A stretch of DNA of 64,000 bases from Lepas anatifera (taxonomy: Eukaryota; Arthropoda; Thecostraca; Lepadidae). The stretch covers positions 682,001 to 746,000 of the forward strand of contig JAOTON010001713.1 of assembly GCA_034440635.1 (NCBI GenBank). Reading direction: 5' to 3'. The position numbers were made by a program, and so were the translations under genes. A model generated the notes under the pieces. The model was not told where the DNA came from. It did no database searches and saw only the letters and a list, made by a program, of their open reading frames with translations. Position 1 is the stretch's first letter. Each line of letters starts with the position of its first letter. Shown here piece by piece: positions 10,696-22,699 of this stretch.

Positions 10696-11934
10696 TTTTT
10701 CTTTTTTTCTTTTTTTTTCTTTTTTTCACTCATGAAAGCTGTATTTCCTGTCACAAAACATCCTACTTCATAGGACAAAGCAACACACAACTCATACAGT
10801 TAGTTACATCCTGTTACCAAATGATCATGGTTGAGTTACATAATCTCAGTTTTATCCCTATTCCTAGCAGCGCTCACGATAAATTAAGCGTTTTCGAAAC
10901 CATCCCATTTTTCTTGAAATTTCGCTAATTTGTTGTTTTGAAACGCAGCTGTTTTTTCTATTTCAATATATGCATTTAGTCTTTTTTTGAATGTCTCTAT
11001 GTTTGGCGTTGTATATGTTGTTCCCAATTTACAGGCGATTATGTATTGTTTAGCTAAGAGAATAATGACATTCTGGGCTTGTTTTCCTTTCGTTAGACCA
11101 AATAATGCATCACTGAGGCTTAATGGCAAAGGGATATTGTTATTAACGCTAGCAAGTTTGATCTTAACGAACTCCCAAATACGTTTTACGTCGTGGCAAT
11201 AGTATATAAAGTGTTTAAGTGTATCGGTATGATTACATTTCGTGCATTTTTCCGAATCTGTTACCCCTCTGACGAATAGGTACCTTTTCGTCGGAATATA
11301 CTTATGAAGAATTCGAAATTGAAGTGATTGCAGTCTAGTTGATTTTGTACACTGATAAGGTATTTCATAAATTCGTCTCCATTCCATAGTATGCCCTTCC
11401 CCTTCCCATCGTATTTGTGCTGCTGGTGTTTGTTTTAGAAGTTGGTCCAGGTAAAACTGTTTGCTTTTTGTGTCTTTTGCCGGTTTCAATTCTTCATTGA
11501 TTTTTATTTTGTAGGGCTCCCCCTATCAGTTTCTGAGAATGGTCTGTAGTTTCCAGTTTGCAGAAGATGAACCCATAGATCTGGTATGGCGCGTATAAGT
11601 GTTTGATAAGTCAAAAAATTTGTTCGAAGACTAGGGTATTTCCTGCGAAGCTGTTCAAAACTCATTATGTTTCCAGTGATATCGAGAATATCGTCTATAA
11701 TCTTTATGTTAGAGGGATACATTGTTTTGAAACAGTCGTTGTTTGCTAATTTGACTTGGCTATTATACCATAACGGTTCCCTTTGTACATCCTTATAGTT
11801 GGTAAGTGGCCGAAACGTATATTTTTGAAATTCAGTCAATATATCCTTGTAAAATTTGACAATTTTCAACGAGTTTATTCTTTGACGATTCATGTATGTT
11901 TTAAATAGGTCAGCAAGTTCGCATCTTCCTACCC
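10696..11934 (-). pseudogene. 5'-truncated LINE (Tx1/L1-like) C-terminal region
   Basis: Minus-strand fragment of a non-LTR retrotransposon. The first reading segment (11893-11504) has the region after the polymerase domain: EPLWYNSQVKLANN, then DDILDITGNIMSFEQL. After a frame interruption near 11500, the second segment (11489-10884) continues with LQSLQFRILHKYIPTKRYLF and a zinc-knuckle-like CTKCNHTDTLKHFIYYC (the zf-RVT pattern C-x2-C-x7-H-x4-C). The polymerase and endonuclease are missing. A T-rich run at 10696-10726 is the poly(A) tail seen on the plus strand. Flanks carry a perfect 17-bp duplication TATAGGAACCAAAGGTT (10679-10695 and 11935-11951). This is textbook target-primed insertion with 5' truncation. 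Confidence 0.9.
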
Positions 11935-12139
11935 TATAGGAACCAAAGGTTATTGACAGATACTTTCACTTCCGATAAAAATCAGGACAATAATTGATCA
12001 TGTACTGTTGCAAAAACACTGCATTGCAAGGGGCAACGCGCTTGCCTGAGCCTGGGCGGTGATGTGCGTCGGCCCGACAGACCTTCTGCCTGCGCTGGAG
12101 GGATGGACGCTCCACTCACGTAACTCCGCCAACCAGCCG

Positions 12140-12208
12140 CCCGCTATTTATGAGGCGCGCTCCGTGAGAGGCCTGCTAGTGTCTTCCCAGCCGTGAATTC
12201 GCCCGGAG
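12140..12208 (+). promoter_or_regulatory. Candidate core promoter with non-coding first exon
   Basis: GC-rich segment with TATTTATG at 12145-12152, followed about 60 bases later by an excellent 5' splice site: CGGAG at 12204-12208 then GTAAGC. A transcript starting about 30 bases after the TATA-like box would end its first exon at 12208. It could belong to the lectin gene or to something unseen; neither is proven. Confidence 0.25.
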
Positions 12209-12538
12209 GTAAGCTTCACTCTGCTGGGGGCCGATCACAAGCGGGCAGTTGGGCTTAAAATGTGATGTTTCAACTGCACAGGTCCCAACGAGCCGGCTTC
12301 AAAATAGGCTACAGATCCAATGTTGCCATCTGAAAACTGAGAGCGCATGCGATATACCGTCTCAGTAGCTTCAGTGAGTGTTTCTTTAGACCTGTGAGTT
12401 GAATATGATTGTCTCATGGGTCTATTCTCAATAAGAGGGATGGTTTCTTGAGCCACTGTCACAGTCCTATGCAGTTCAAAGCTCTTTTCCAAACACATAC
12501 CATACGTGTAGGCGATTGCAATGATGGTGTACTTCCAT

Positions 12539-12542
<4 letters not shown>

Positions 12543-12596
<54 letters not shown>
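12543..12596. repeat. (TA)n microsatellite
   Basis: About 27 uninterrupted TA dinucleotides. Confidence 0.98.
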
Positions 12597-12598
<2 letters not shown>

Positions 12599-13192
12599 TT
12601 AAAATCATCCTCAATACTCTATGGAAACCATGTATCGGAGACTAACGGAGGGACGACGTAATTTGACACTTGGGTGTCAAATACTATCATGGTGTTTGCA
12701 TATAACTTGGGGACTCTTAAGCCGTTCTAGAAATCACATGATTGTAACTTGGACCTGCTCAATATTTTTTAAGTGCTACGATATTTTTTACATCCCGGAA
12801 CAAGTTTATTTCATAAAAAGTATTATCAAACTTGTCTGAGTTTCATCAAGCTAAACATGCTCCATTTAACAAAATCTGGAAGTCCTCCATATGGGCCTTA
12901 ATTGAGCAAGGGTAAGGTTTTCCGTTGATCTCTCCAGTTAAAGAGAGCCCATGGAAACTTTTGTTAGATCATTGACCATTTCATGACGCATTTATGGTTT
13001 TAATTGTCTACCCATTAACTGATGAATATGGAAATTGTTGTCTGTTTCCAAGGAATAAAGTTTGGAATATCTAAGTTAAGTAAGATGAAATGAAATTTTC
13101 TCGTTTTCCTTGTTTCAGAAAAAAACTAGTTACATTCACATGCTACCTCAAGTCTTTTTACTCTTTTTACCTTGAGTCTGCTATTATCGGAC

Positions 13193-13500
13193 CCAGGTAC
13201 CGGGCTGGTTCCTGATTTCAGACCGGGTACCGGGCTGGTTCCTGATTTCAGACCGGGTACCGGGCTGGTTCCTGATTTCGGACTCGGGTACCGGGCTGGT
13301 TCCTGATTTCGGACTCGGGTACCGGGCTGGTTCCTGATTTCGGACTCGGGTACCGGGCTGGTTCCTGATTTCAGACCGGGTACCGGGCTGGTTCCTGATT
13401 TCGGACTCGGGTACTGGGCTGGTTCCTGATTTCGGACTCGGGTACTGCGCCGGCAATCCGGTTTTCAGACCGGGGTACCGGGCTGGTTCCTGTTACCAGG
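13193..13500. repeat. Minisatellite, 30/31-bp unit, about 10 copies
   Basis: Units contain GGGTACCGGGCTGGTTCCTG followed by ATTTC. Two length variants alternate: a 30-bp form with CAGACC and a 31-bp form with GGACTC. Copies after 13440 decay. Confidence 0.95.
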
Positions 13501-14717
13501 GTACCGAGCTGGTAATCGTGTTCAAACGGAGAAAGCCGGGGGCAAAGCCCATCAGTACGCTGTTTTATTCTGATTTTTCATGGAAAAATGAGATACCATA
13601 AATGGGAATGGTATGGGAATGGTAGATTTTGTTTTCGGTTAAGGTTTATAGTTTCTGCTTTTTTAGTACAGGTTGACTGATCTAATTTGGACCACAAACA
13701 ATAAGTTGTCTCTAAACGATCTGGGACAGAACCCGGCGTTATTTTCACTTTACCCGCGCTGAGTTCTTGTAGTCCGTAAAATTTGAGAAGGGCAGGCAGA
13801 CCTGTTCAGCTTGTAATCTGACGACGCTTTTCCTACCTTTTTCGGTTAGGGAAAATTAAGCCAGGCCTAATGGAATTGAGAAAAAGACTGAACCATAGGC
13901 GCTCGTTTTTACCAGACTCCGTTCAAGTTGTTGGGCAGCTTTACGTCATTACGGCTGGACTGGCACAACGTTCACTATGCAGTGCATAGCGGGAATTCCA
14001 CTTTTTCAAAGCTCTTAAACCTATTTAAGAGCTGGATCAACAAAAGTTATGTACCAGTACTTGAATGGTAAGCCGAAACATTTTTATCTTTGAAACCATC
14101 ATGTTTTTTGCAGAAACTCTAGCGGAGGAATACTCTATTTTCAAATTTTCTAGAGCGTGTCAAAATAATAGCACCTTCGGCACTAACAGCTACTGACAGT
14201 CGGGCTTGAACAGACTAATGTCGATTTTGATTGGCTGTCGAATTTGATTGCTGACCATGTTGCCACGGCGACACCTGCAAATAAAAACACAAACCCGACT
14301 TGAATAACTTGCCCTGACGGGTAACTGTAAATGTATTTTTGTCGTTTCCTAATTGAAATGTTTTAAATCCAATTAATGCTATTGTACTTCTCTTAATCCA
14401 TGGTGGCGTTCATGGTTGAAGATTTCTGTGAGTTTTCGTAACATCCAAGCTTTATGTGTTTGTAGCCATGACATGTATTTGTACATACACACACAAGTAG
14501 GTTTAAAAAGACACAGCAGGAAGACTTACATCAAGCAGGGAAATGTCAAGATTAAAACGTCCGCGCCGAAATCGAGCGACAGGCGCCGCACGATACACCT
14601 GGGACCATTCAAGAGCACAAGCTCAGTAAAAAGCGAAACCCCAATAAAAGTGACATTGGGAGAGTGACGAGAAGAAGGTATAGGAGGCGTGGAGAGAGAT
14701 GTGACACCGACGAGACG

Positions 14718-14752
<35 letters not shown>

Positions 14753-17700
14753 GCGATTGCGTGCTAGGTTGTGAACTCCGAAGCAAACCAGCTCGGGCGG
14801 CGAAGCGAATAACGCGGCGACGACGGGTCCGCAGCGGCGGGGAGGGAGGGGGGTGGGTGTGGGCGAACTCGCCGGGAATCTGGTACGGCTTCGTTCTTCT
14901 GGAAACTACTCTTGCTGTTTTTAATAAGCAGTCAAATTATCTGCATGTGGGTCCTGATAGTTTGAATTCATATGATAGAAGCTATCTAAAGATGCGATCG
15001 AGAAGGAATAAATGTCTTCTATTTTGTATTTTAAAGCCGATTTATCTGTTAGTGCATTGCCAAAATCACAGGTCATGGCTGTGTAAATGCAGCTGGGCCT
15101 GCGTTCATCAAGTAAATGCATGTCCTTCCAACACCTTCTTTTATGTCTTTAGACTTTCTCAACAGATGAATGTAAAATACGCCTCTCGGTGCTTAGGTCA
15201 AGGATACTGTTTTACGGGTGAAGGAAGTTCATGTCAATTTATACTTGATTGCTGCCAAAATACTCCCAAACATGGTATATTCCAGCTCTTACTCCCAAAA
15301 CTTGGTACATTCTCCTAGAACGTAGTTGGAAATACTGACGTCATCAGGGGAGGACTAGATTTGGTAGCAAAACTTGAGTGTACCCGTATTTTAAGTTCCC
15401 CGGATTTGGCTACTGTTTTCGACTAGCGACATGTACAAGGCTTAAAAATGACTTCCTGCTGTGAATCAGTGCCTGGGTCCCGCCGCACTGCACTATTTCC
15501 GATAGACAAAGCATAGGCAGAAGTGCACCATTGTTTTTCCTGTTGATAATCCTAATGTCACTGAACGGCAAAATTAAATTACTAGCGAGGTTGACAGCAG
15601 TATTAAACCCCACCTTTTCACATCATGGTGTTGCAATTTCTGCAAAAAGGACTTAGCTCTTCCTCATGCTCCTATGAACTTTTGCAAGTTATTGCATGTT
15701 ATTGCCAGTAAACCAAATGCATGTCAATATGGCCAAATAACCACGGATGAGGTAAAATAGCTTAAGTCCAACGGTACATGGACGTTATATGATTCAAGCC
15801 TCTCATAAGAATTCGAAAATGCAAATGGAAAGCAAATGATATTGTGTCGGTGTGGTACGGGGTGCCATGTCAGTGTGGCATGGGGTTCAGTATCCGTATT
15901 GTACGGGTGTGTGGTAAATTTCATATCGTTTTAACCGATAATACAACATGCTTGAAAATAAGCATTTTAACAGGAACAGAAAATTTGAAAGATTTTGCAG
16001 TGCTGCACCTAGTAGCATAAGCATTAGTGATAAGATATCACTTAGCCTGTTTCCTCAAATCTTGGATGTAAAACAGAGAACATTCAGTGTGAGTCTCCAT
16101 CGAGGTGGCGCCCTTCATAAGAATTTGCCTGTAGGGAAAAGACCATTAGAAGACTTTCGGTCATCGTGTGGGACTCCACTGTGCAATCTGTGGCGCTCTC
16201 TGGCTTCAGCCTTGCGACCGATGCTTTGCGCAAACGGGAGACGTCAGCGCGCCACAGAAACGCAGCCAGCGGCCGGCCGTGTACCCTTACGAAATGCGCC
16301 ACCCGCTGTCGACACGCGAGAGCGCCGACCATCACTGCAGTGAAACAGTGCCACCTTCGTTACATCCAAGCTCAGTGCTATTTGGCATTCTCAACACTTT
16401 TGTCGCGGTCCAGCATTATTCTTGGCTGATTTTTTATTTGAGCCCCTCACTGTTCAGCCTGGCGTCACTGAGCTTATTTGGGTACGAGTTGTCACGAGCC
16501 GATCCAGTCGAAAATCACCGGCCGATCACGAGCCGAGAATGCACCGGCAGCCTCGTCTTTGTCCCGCAGCGTCGAGTCGTGATAGGATTTGCAATGCTCC
16601 AAATTCTGCGACGCTGTGAAACCGACCCGAGATTGCTGACTGGGCGGCCGGGGCCGGACACCAGGCCGCCATCTGGTGTGCTGCGAGCCTGCCGGCGCAG
16701 CAGCTGTTGTACTGCTGGAATACTGAGCAGGCATTTCCAATCTTTTTGATGCCGGGAAGCCGATTTCATTGTTTTCGTCACGTGTAATCTGGCAAGCGTG
16801 TCTGGAGAGCGGCACATTGTGCTATGCTAAGCATGAAAAAGCGAAGCAGCTGAAGACCTGGTTGAGGCGATGAGGATTAGGCGTGGGAGCCGCTGCCGAA
16901 TAGAGGGAACCACCGCAGCTCGGTCAGTGGAGCTCCCAAACTGGCTCGCCACAATTTACCTAAACCAGTTATGTGTTCTTATTATGTTCTTATCGACCAC
17001 ATTTTATGCGAACTTTTTGTGTAGGTCTGTTGGTGAAGGGTGTTCAATTCATTTTGCAGACAACTCTAAAGCTGTCGGGGTGCCAACCTATGGCTATAAA
17101 CCTTAAAAATGAAACGGTGGGTATCCGTTTAAAAAACATTTGGAGTGAGATGTAAGAGAAGAATAGAAATAACCGCTACGATAAGTCAGCTGTGAAATTG
17201 TCATGGCCCATGAGGGAAACCGGTTTGTTCCTAATTATTATGTTTTGCATGTCAAATATGAAAATATAAACAATCACTATATGTCTCTTCAGTGAGCTGG
17301 CTTATTACATACGAGCTGAGTTTTCTGCTAAGGTTACCTTCCAGCCTGCAGCCTTGCGGCCGTTTGCTGGGCGGGTGTCCGGCTCGCCTGTTTGGCCGTT
17401 CTCTGCAGAGGTTGCTGTGGAACCCGATAGAAGCACAGGGCCGTGATGGCGCCGCCCCGCAGCCTGGTCAAGGCTGATCAATGAAGAAACAGCTGTGTCG
17501 AAACAGAGCGATGCGCCAGCTCGTGACGTCAACAGCACGTGGTGGTTAAACGGCGGTCCAGTCGGCAGCGCTCAACGAGAACGCCTCTTTGGAGGCTGCT
17601 GAGAGATGATAGACTGTTTCAATAAACTCAAAGTTGGGTTTCAAAAGAGTAAGCGTTGTCATTCTTTGAAATGTAAACAGGCGCAAAACTTCTACCGTGA

Positions 17701-18084
17701 ATAGATATTTGTTATAGATATTGTTTTATGCCACTTTAACATCAGTAGTGAAAACACTTGGTTCTCATCAATTTGGATCAAAATACACCTCGTCATAAAG
17801 TAGTGCACTATACTCTTAAAATACTTACCATCCAGTGCTAGTGTGTTGCAAGCTTGTGACATTCATGCAGGTCAGCCTACGAGGCAATGAATTGGCATAG
17901 CCAAGCCGATGTGGTTTAGTGTGACACCTGGTTAACAGTGCGGTACCTATTGCTGGGGCGTTTTCAACGAAAAATCATAGGCTCAATATGAGAGTCATAT
18001 CAAACGACGAGTACAGCTCCTGGCCTAACTAAACGAGTAAAGCTAAAGGTCTAACATCACCACATTGTGAAACAACCGTGCTGT
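13501..18084. other. Gene-poor stretch with GC-rich islands
   Basis: No coding exon can be supported. GC-rich islands lie at about 14640-14880 (around a GA microsatellite), 16150-16820 and 17330-17560. They have overlapping ORFs in several frames, as expected from composition. They could be promoters or non-coding exons, but no splice-phased ORF chain emerged. Confidence 0.35.
14719..14751. repeat. (GA)n microsatellite
   Basis: Uninterrupted GA run inside a GC-rich island. Confidence 0.98.
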
Positions 18085-18600
18085 CAGGTCATCTCTGCCT
18101 GGCGGGATGACTGGTCTGTCCGGTCATCTCTGCCTGGCGGGATGCCTGCTCTGTCCGGTCATCTCTGCCTGGCGGGATGACTGCTCGGTCCGGTCATCTC
18201 TGCCTGGCGGGATGACTGTTCTGTCCGGTCATCTCGGCCTGGCGGGATGACTGCTCGGTTCGGTAATCTCTGCATGGCGGGATGACTGCTCGGTTCGGTA
18301 ATCTCTGCCTGGCGGGATGACTGTTCTGTCCGGTCATCTCTGCCTGGCTGGATGACAGCTCTGTCCGGTCATCTCTGCCTGGCGGGATGACTGCTCGGTC
18401 CGGTCATCTCTGCCTGGCGGGATGACAGCTCTGTCCGGTCATCTCTGCCTGGCGGGATGACAGCTCTGTCCGGTCATCTCTGCCTGGCAGGATGCCTGCC
18501 CTGTCTGGTCATCTCTGGCTGGCGGGATGACAGCTCTGTCCGGTCATCCCTGCCTGGCGGGATGCCTGCCCTGTCTGGCCATCTCTGCCTGGCGGGATGA
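18085..18600. repeat. Minisatellite, 35-bp unit, about 15 copies
   Basis: Unit core is GGTCATCTCTGCCTGGCGGG then ATGACTGCTC(T/G)GT. Variation is concentrated at GATGACTG/GATGCCTG/GATGACAG. The array ends in a GC-rich segment (18600-18830) open in three frames; one frame from 18604 is hydrophobic (LLHAVALGFLWVGWAAV) but lacks an ATG, so I do not call a gene. Confidence 0.95.
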
Positions 18601-19040
18601 CTGCTCTTGGCATGCCGTGTGCGGCTACTGCATGCTGTGGCCTTGGGCTTTCTCTGGGTTGGCTGGGCTGCCGTGCCAGTTGCATCTGGGACGGGAGAGG
18701 CAGCCGGTGCAAAACCAGCCACGCGCCACCCGCTGCCCTTCAGGCGGATAAGTCAGAGGACAGACGACTGCGGCCGGGGGCCTGTACAGCTAACGGGATA
18801 CTGGAGATGGTAGCAGCCGGCTGCAGTGCTTTGCTGGGTATTCGGGTCTAGATAGCGAGCCGACATACGGCGTGCGTCAGACCATGTTCGTGCCCTCTCA
18901 GATTTGGTCGCTGGGTTTATTGGAGGCCTCCACACTCATTCCCCCTCTGCACTTTTCTCAAACTAATGCTGGAGATTGAAGAGGGGGGCATTCAACTGAG
19001 GTTTCAAAAGAGCACATTTGTACGTCGAAACAGCATTCTA
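18601..19040. other. Unassigned GC-rich stretch
   Basis: Overlapping short ORFs without domains. Nothing supported. Confidence 0.4.
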
Positions 19041-19052
19041 TTTATGGGAAAT

Positions 19053-19244
19053 AATAATAATAATAATTTTTGGGGCTTATCGACGCACCAACTGCCAGGG
19101 TCATATGGCGTCGCCAACTCTTTTCCTGTTGGAAGGGTTTCTCGGGAGCCAGCTTGCTCCTTGTTCAGGGAAGCCGCCGGGCCTTGAACCCGGGTCGGCT
19201 GCGTGGCAGACAGCTATGCTGACCACTCCACTACCGCGCCCCCG
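19053..19244 (-). mobile_element. tRNA-derived SINE
   Basis: On the minus strand the head is tRNA-like: GCGGTAGTGGAGTGGTCAGC (A-box region), CTGCCACGC at the anticodon position as in tRNA-Gly(GCC), and B box GGGTTCAAGGC. The body contains CCTTCCAACAGG, GTTGGCGACGCCATATGACC and GGTGCGTCGATAAG. The 3' tail is an ATT repeat (TAA on plus). A perfect 12-bp target duplication TTTATGGGAAAT flanks it (19041-19052, 19245-19256). The same family occurs on plus at 55070-55243. Confidence 0.92.
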
Positions 19245-19547
19245 TTTATGGGAAATCTTTTTCCTGTTTTGCAAAATAAACTTAGTTGAGGGCCATAGAG
19301 GCATTTAGGAACGGGTACAAGAGCCTTTTCCAAAACAAAGAATGGGTCTTCAGTAATTCGGGACAAGACCGAAACTGATCCTGAGCTGTAAAAAAATCCG
19401 AAGGGTGGACGACGATCTGAATGGGTTAGGGATCAAGGATTGACCTCAGCTTGCTTGTATGTTAGAAAATGTCCTGCATTCGCTTGAGGTGCAAGAACAA
19501 AGGTTTTGACGGCGCTCATTGGTTGACGCATTTTGTTCGCCTCAGGT

Positions 19548-19768
19548 GCTGCGTGCGGCCATTCTGTTGGCCTCAGGTGCCGCGTGCGGCCATTCTGTTG
19601 GCCTCAGGTGCTGCGTGCGGCCATTTTGTTCGCCTCAGGTGCCGCGTGCGCCCATTCCGTTGGCCTCAGGTGCTGCGTGCGGCCATTCTTTTGGCCTCAG
19701 GTGCCGCGTGCGGCCATTCTGTTCGCCTCAGGCGCCACGTGCGGCCATTCTGTTCACCTCAGGCGCCG
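19548..19768. repeat. Minisatellite, 31-bp unit, about 7 copies
   Basis: Units contain GCCTCAGGTGCYGCGTGCGG followed by CCATTCTGTTG. All three plus frames are open through it as a result of the non-triplet period. Confidence 0.95.
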
Positions 19769-20044
19769 CCCGGATGATGTCAACGTGCACATGCGACAAA
19801 GCGTGCCTCAATGCCTTAAGAATTAATGTCTTTATTGACATGTCTCGAGAGGGTTTTCATAATTTAAGAAAATTCTAGTTGTTATGAAAATATTTCAGAA
19901 ACCCACCGACAACCTAATAAAATACTTAACTCTATTCAGACCTGGGTATTTATTTTCTCTATTTTTGTCCGAAAGCTGGCTCTAATTTTGCCCAGAACCT
20001 TCCAAGAGAGGCCTCGTAGGCATACCATCCGGCCGACTGAACAC

Positions 20045-20463
20045 ACCAGCCCTGCTACCACCAGCCCTGCTACCACCAGCCCTGCTACCACCAGCCCTGC
20101 TACCACCAGCCCTGCTACCACCAGCCCTGCTACCACCAGCCCTGCTACCACCAGCCCTGCTACCACCAGCCCTTGCTACCACCAGCCCTGCTACCACCAG
20201 CCCTGCTACCACCAGCCCTGCTACCACCAGCCCTGCTACCACCAGCCCTGCTACCACCAGCCCTGCTACCACCAGCCCTGCTACCACCAGCCCTGCTACC
20301 ACCAGCCCTGCTACCACCAGCCCTGCTACCACCAGCCCTGCTACCACCAGCCCTGCTACCACCAGCCCTGCTACCACCAGCCCTGCTACCACCAGCCCTG
20401 CTACCACCAGCCCTGCTACCACCAGCCCTGCTACCACCAGCCCTGCTACCACCAGCCCTGCTG
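20045..20463. repeat. Minisatellite, 15-bp unit, about 28 copies
   Basis: Nearly perfect repeats of CCAGCCCTGCTACCA. One unit at about 20171 has an extra T that shifts the frame. The resulting ORFs (PATTS, PCYHQ, VVAGL or GGSRA cycles) are artefacts. Very low divergence suggests recent expansion. Confidence 0.97.
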
Positions 20464-20934
20464 CCATCGAGGCGTGACAACTGTGGATGACGCCTTGCTG
20501 GCAGCGGATCGTGGCGTTCCTTGAAGCTGGACTGGCCCGCCAGCTCGGCAGTAGAGCTGGGATCGGAACGCACCAAAGCATGTAGGAATACAAGTGTTTG
20601 AGGGGATTAAGAAACTGCATTGTTATGTAAGCTTCTTTATGTCGATAACAATGTGTTACATAACCGGCTTAAATGCAGAAGTTATTTTCATGAAGTGATC
20701 ATCAAAACACCTTTTGGCATCGTTCAGCCCACAGCCTCGTCAGAAGAAGTTTTCCTTGCATGATTTATTCATTTTGGTCCGGGTGGAGGTCTTTTTCATC
20801 TCCCCCAAGTTTTTTTCTAGAGTTAGCCGGCAAACAGTGGCGAGCGGTGCCGTCCTACCAAGTATAGCTATTTTTGGCACATTCTGTTCAAATATCAAGT
20901 CGAGATTGTGCCAGGTCAGGTCCTGATCCTCGCT
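20464..20934. other. Unassigned non-coding stretch
   Basis: No ORF above 75 codons. Nothing recognised. Confidence 0.4.
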
Positions 20935-21960
20935 TTAACACGCGCCCCGCTGGGTTCCCTGACATGACGCGCCCCGCGGGGGAGGCGTATTTCGTTCCCC
21001 TCTGTATCTCCTTTCCCGGGAAAGCTAAAGAAAAAATACGGACGGCGTTCAAAATCTCTTGACAAGGCGAAGATACATTATTGGAAATATTTTATGTCAG
21101 GTTAATTTTGAGGTCAGCATAGGTCAGAGAAGGTTCCATAGGCTAACAACAGGGCAGTGTACGTTTCCCCCCACTAGATTTTTACTCTGCTGAGGTAGAG
21201 CAAATATTTATGCATCATTGGATTCCTCTCATCGTGGCAAATTGAATGATGTATAATATGACATTGCTAGGTCAAATTGTGAAATTGACGTGACTTTGAG
21301 CTAGGTCAGGGTCACAGGGTGACCTGGTATGGTCATGTTGCATATCAATGGACTCCCTGTGACAATATAAGCACAATGCAAGAAAAGAAATAGGAGATTT
21401 ATCTCAATTCAGTGAGAAGTTATTGGCAAAGCAATCTCGGCATGTTCCTGTGATCTGACATGACCTTTGAGAGGTCAGATGGTCAAAAACTCCACTTTAT
21501 GGTCAGGACCGTGATAAGGGTATACGGTCTGGGGATTTTCAGCTTTATCTATCAAGAATTTACTGAAAACGAGCCCTTTCTATTTTTCACTATAGACTTA
21601 TGATTGGGTGACCCAAAAATTGACCACATCTTAGGTCACCAATATCAAAATTCAGAGATAGCAGATTTGTAACCCTAATGACCTCATCATATCGTGGAAG
21701 TTTCAAACTGATCGGTTGGCTGATGTTCCTTAGGTGCCGCTTCAAAATCGTGATTTTAGGTTTTGAGGTCAGGTCGCTTGACCTTGGATAGGTCCTTGAC
21801 GTGACATGATCTGACCTAAAAAAATTTGTTCAGATGCGCAAAATTGATCAGGGATAAGGTACGATAAGTTTCGTTGTACTGCGTCTCGTCATTCCTGCGT
21901 TATCTGGGGAAAACCAGGAGGGGTAAGAATTTCTCCCCCTCCCAGCGGGGCGTGTGTGAT
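20935..21960. mobile_element. TTAA-family GGTCA-rich element
   Basis: Left end TTAACACGCGCCCCGCTGGG begins at 20935. The right end near 21943 is the inverted CCCAGCGGGGCGTGTG, but the right TTAA has decayed to TGATC. The body holds many GGTCA/TGACC words and is shared with 8755-9336 and 55620-56080. Non-coding. Confidence 0.75.
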
Positions 21961-22690
21961 CTAAGTGATCTCGCCTCTAAGCATTTTAAATATTGCACCT
22001 ATACAAATTTTGATCGAATGATCTGGAACCCAATGTGCGTTATGGTGGCTGTGGCTACAACTGTGTCATCCGAATATTATTCATATAAATGATCTAATAC
22101 CTAGTCAGATCTCTGAACTTTTTTTTCTTTTTGGTGATGACCTAGGCCCTGTATTTGATTCACATATCATTATTGTATCATAAGCCCTCACCAATAATTT
22201 AAACATAATCATAATCATCATTATTAGGTACATTCACGGTGTGTTCATGCTTATCTGCATACGCAGTGTCGGCGCAATCATGTACACAAAATATCAGTTC
22301 GACCCACTTTCTCACCGAAGTCTTTTCAAATCGTATAGACCATCTGATTTTCCATGAAAAACTTAAATCTCACCGAATACAGTTGCTCGCACTGGAGCTA
22401 CTGTGTGATCCGTGCATACTACTACTACGTGTGTATTTGTGTATGTGTGTGGGTACGTGGAATGTGTGTGTGTGGGGGGGTGGGGGGTGTGAGTGTTTGT
22501 GTCTTTGTTTGTGTTATGTGTGGGTTGTGTGAGTGTATAGGTGTCTCTGTGTGTGTGTGTGTCTGTTTATGGGGTGGTGTGGTCGTAGTTCAGTGCTTTT
22601 TTACTATATATCTGGATATGCACAGTTTGATTAAAGCAGACGATGCAAGGCATTCCATTTTTCTTGGAAACCCACGATTGTTTCGATCAA
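21961..22690. other. Unassigned stretch with GT-rich low complexity
   Basis: A GT-rich run lies at about 22430-22570. No gene supported. Confidence 0.4.
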
Positions 22691-22699
22691 GATGCTTAC

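Larger units (their letters stand above)
11952..13190. other. Mostly unassigned; contains promoter-like segment and TA microsatellite
   Basis: Apart from the promoter candidate near 12140 and the TA run at 12543-12596, I see no gene. ORFs are under 90 codons. Confidence 0.4.

Noticed and set aside
19982..20620. PATTS-repeat mucin or VVAGL-repeat protein
   Set aside because: 15-bp array open on both strands, with a frame-shifting extra base and no flanking exon structure.
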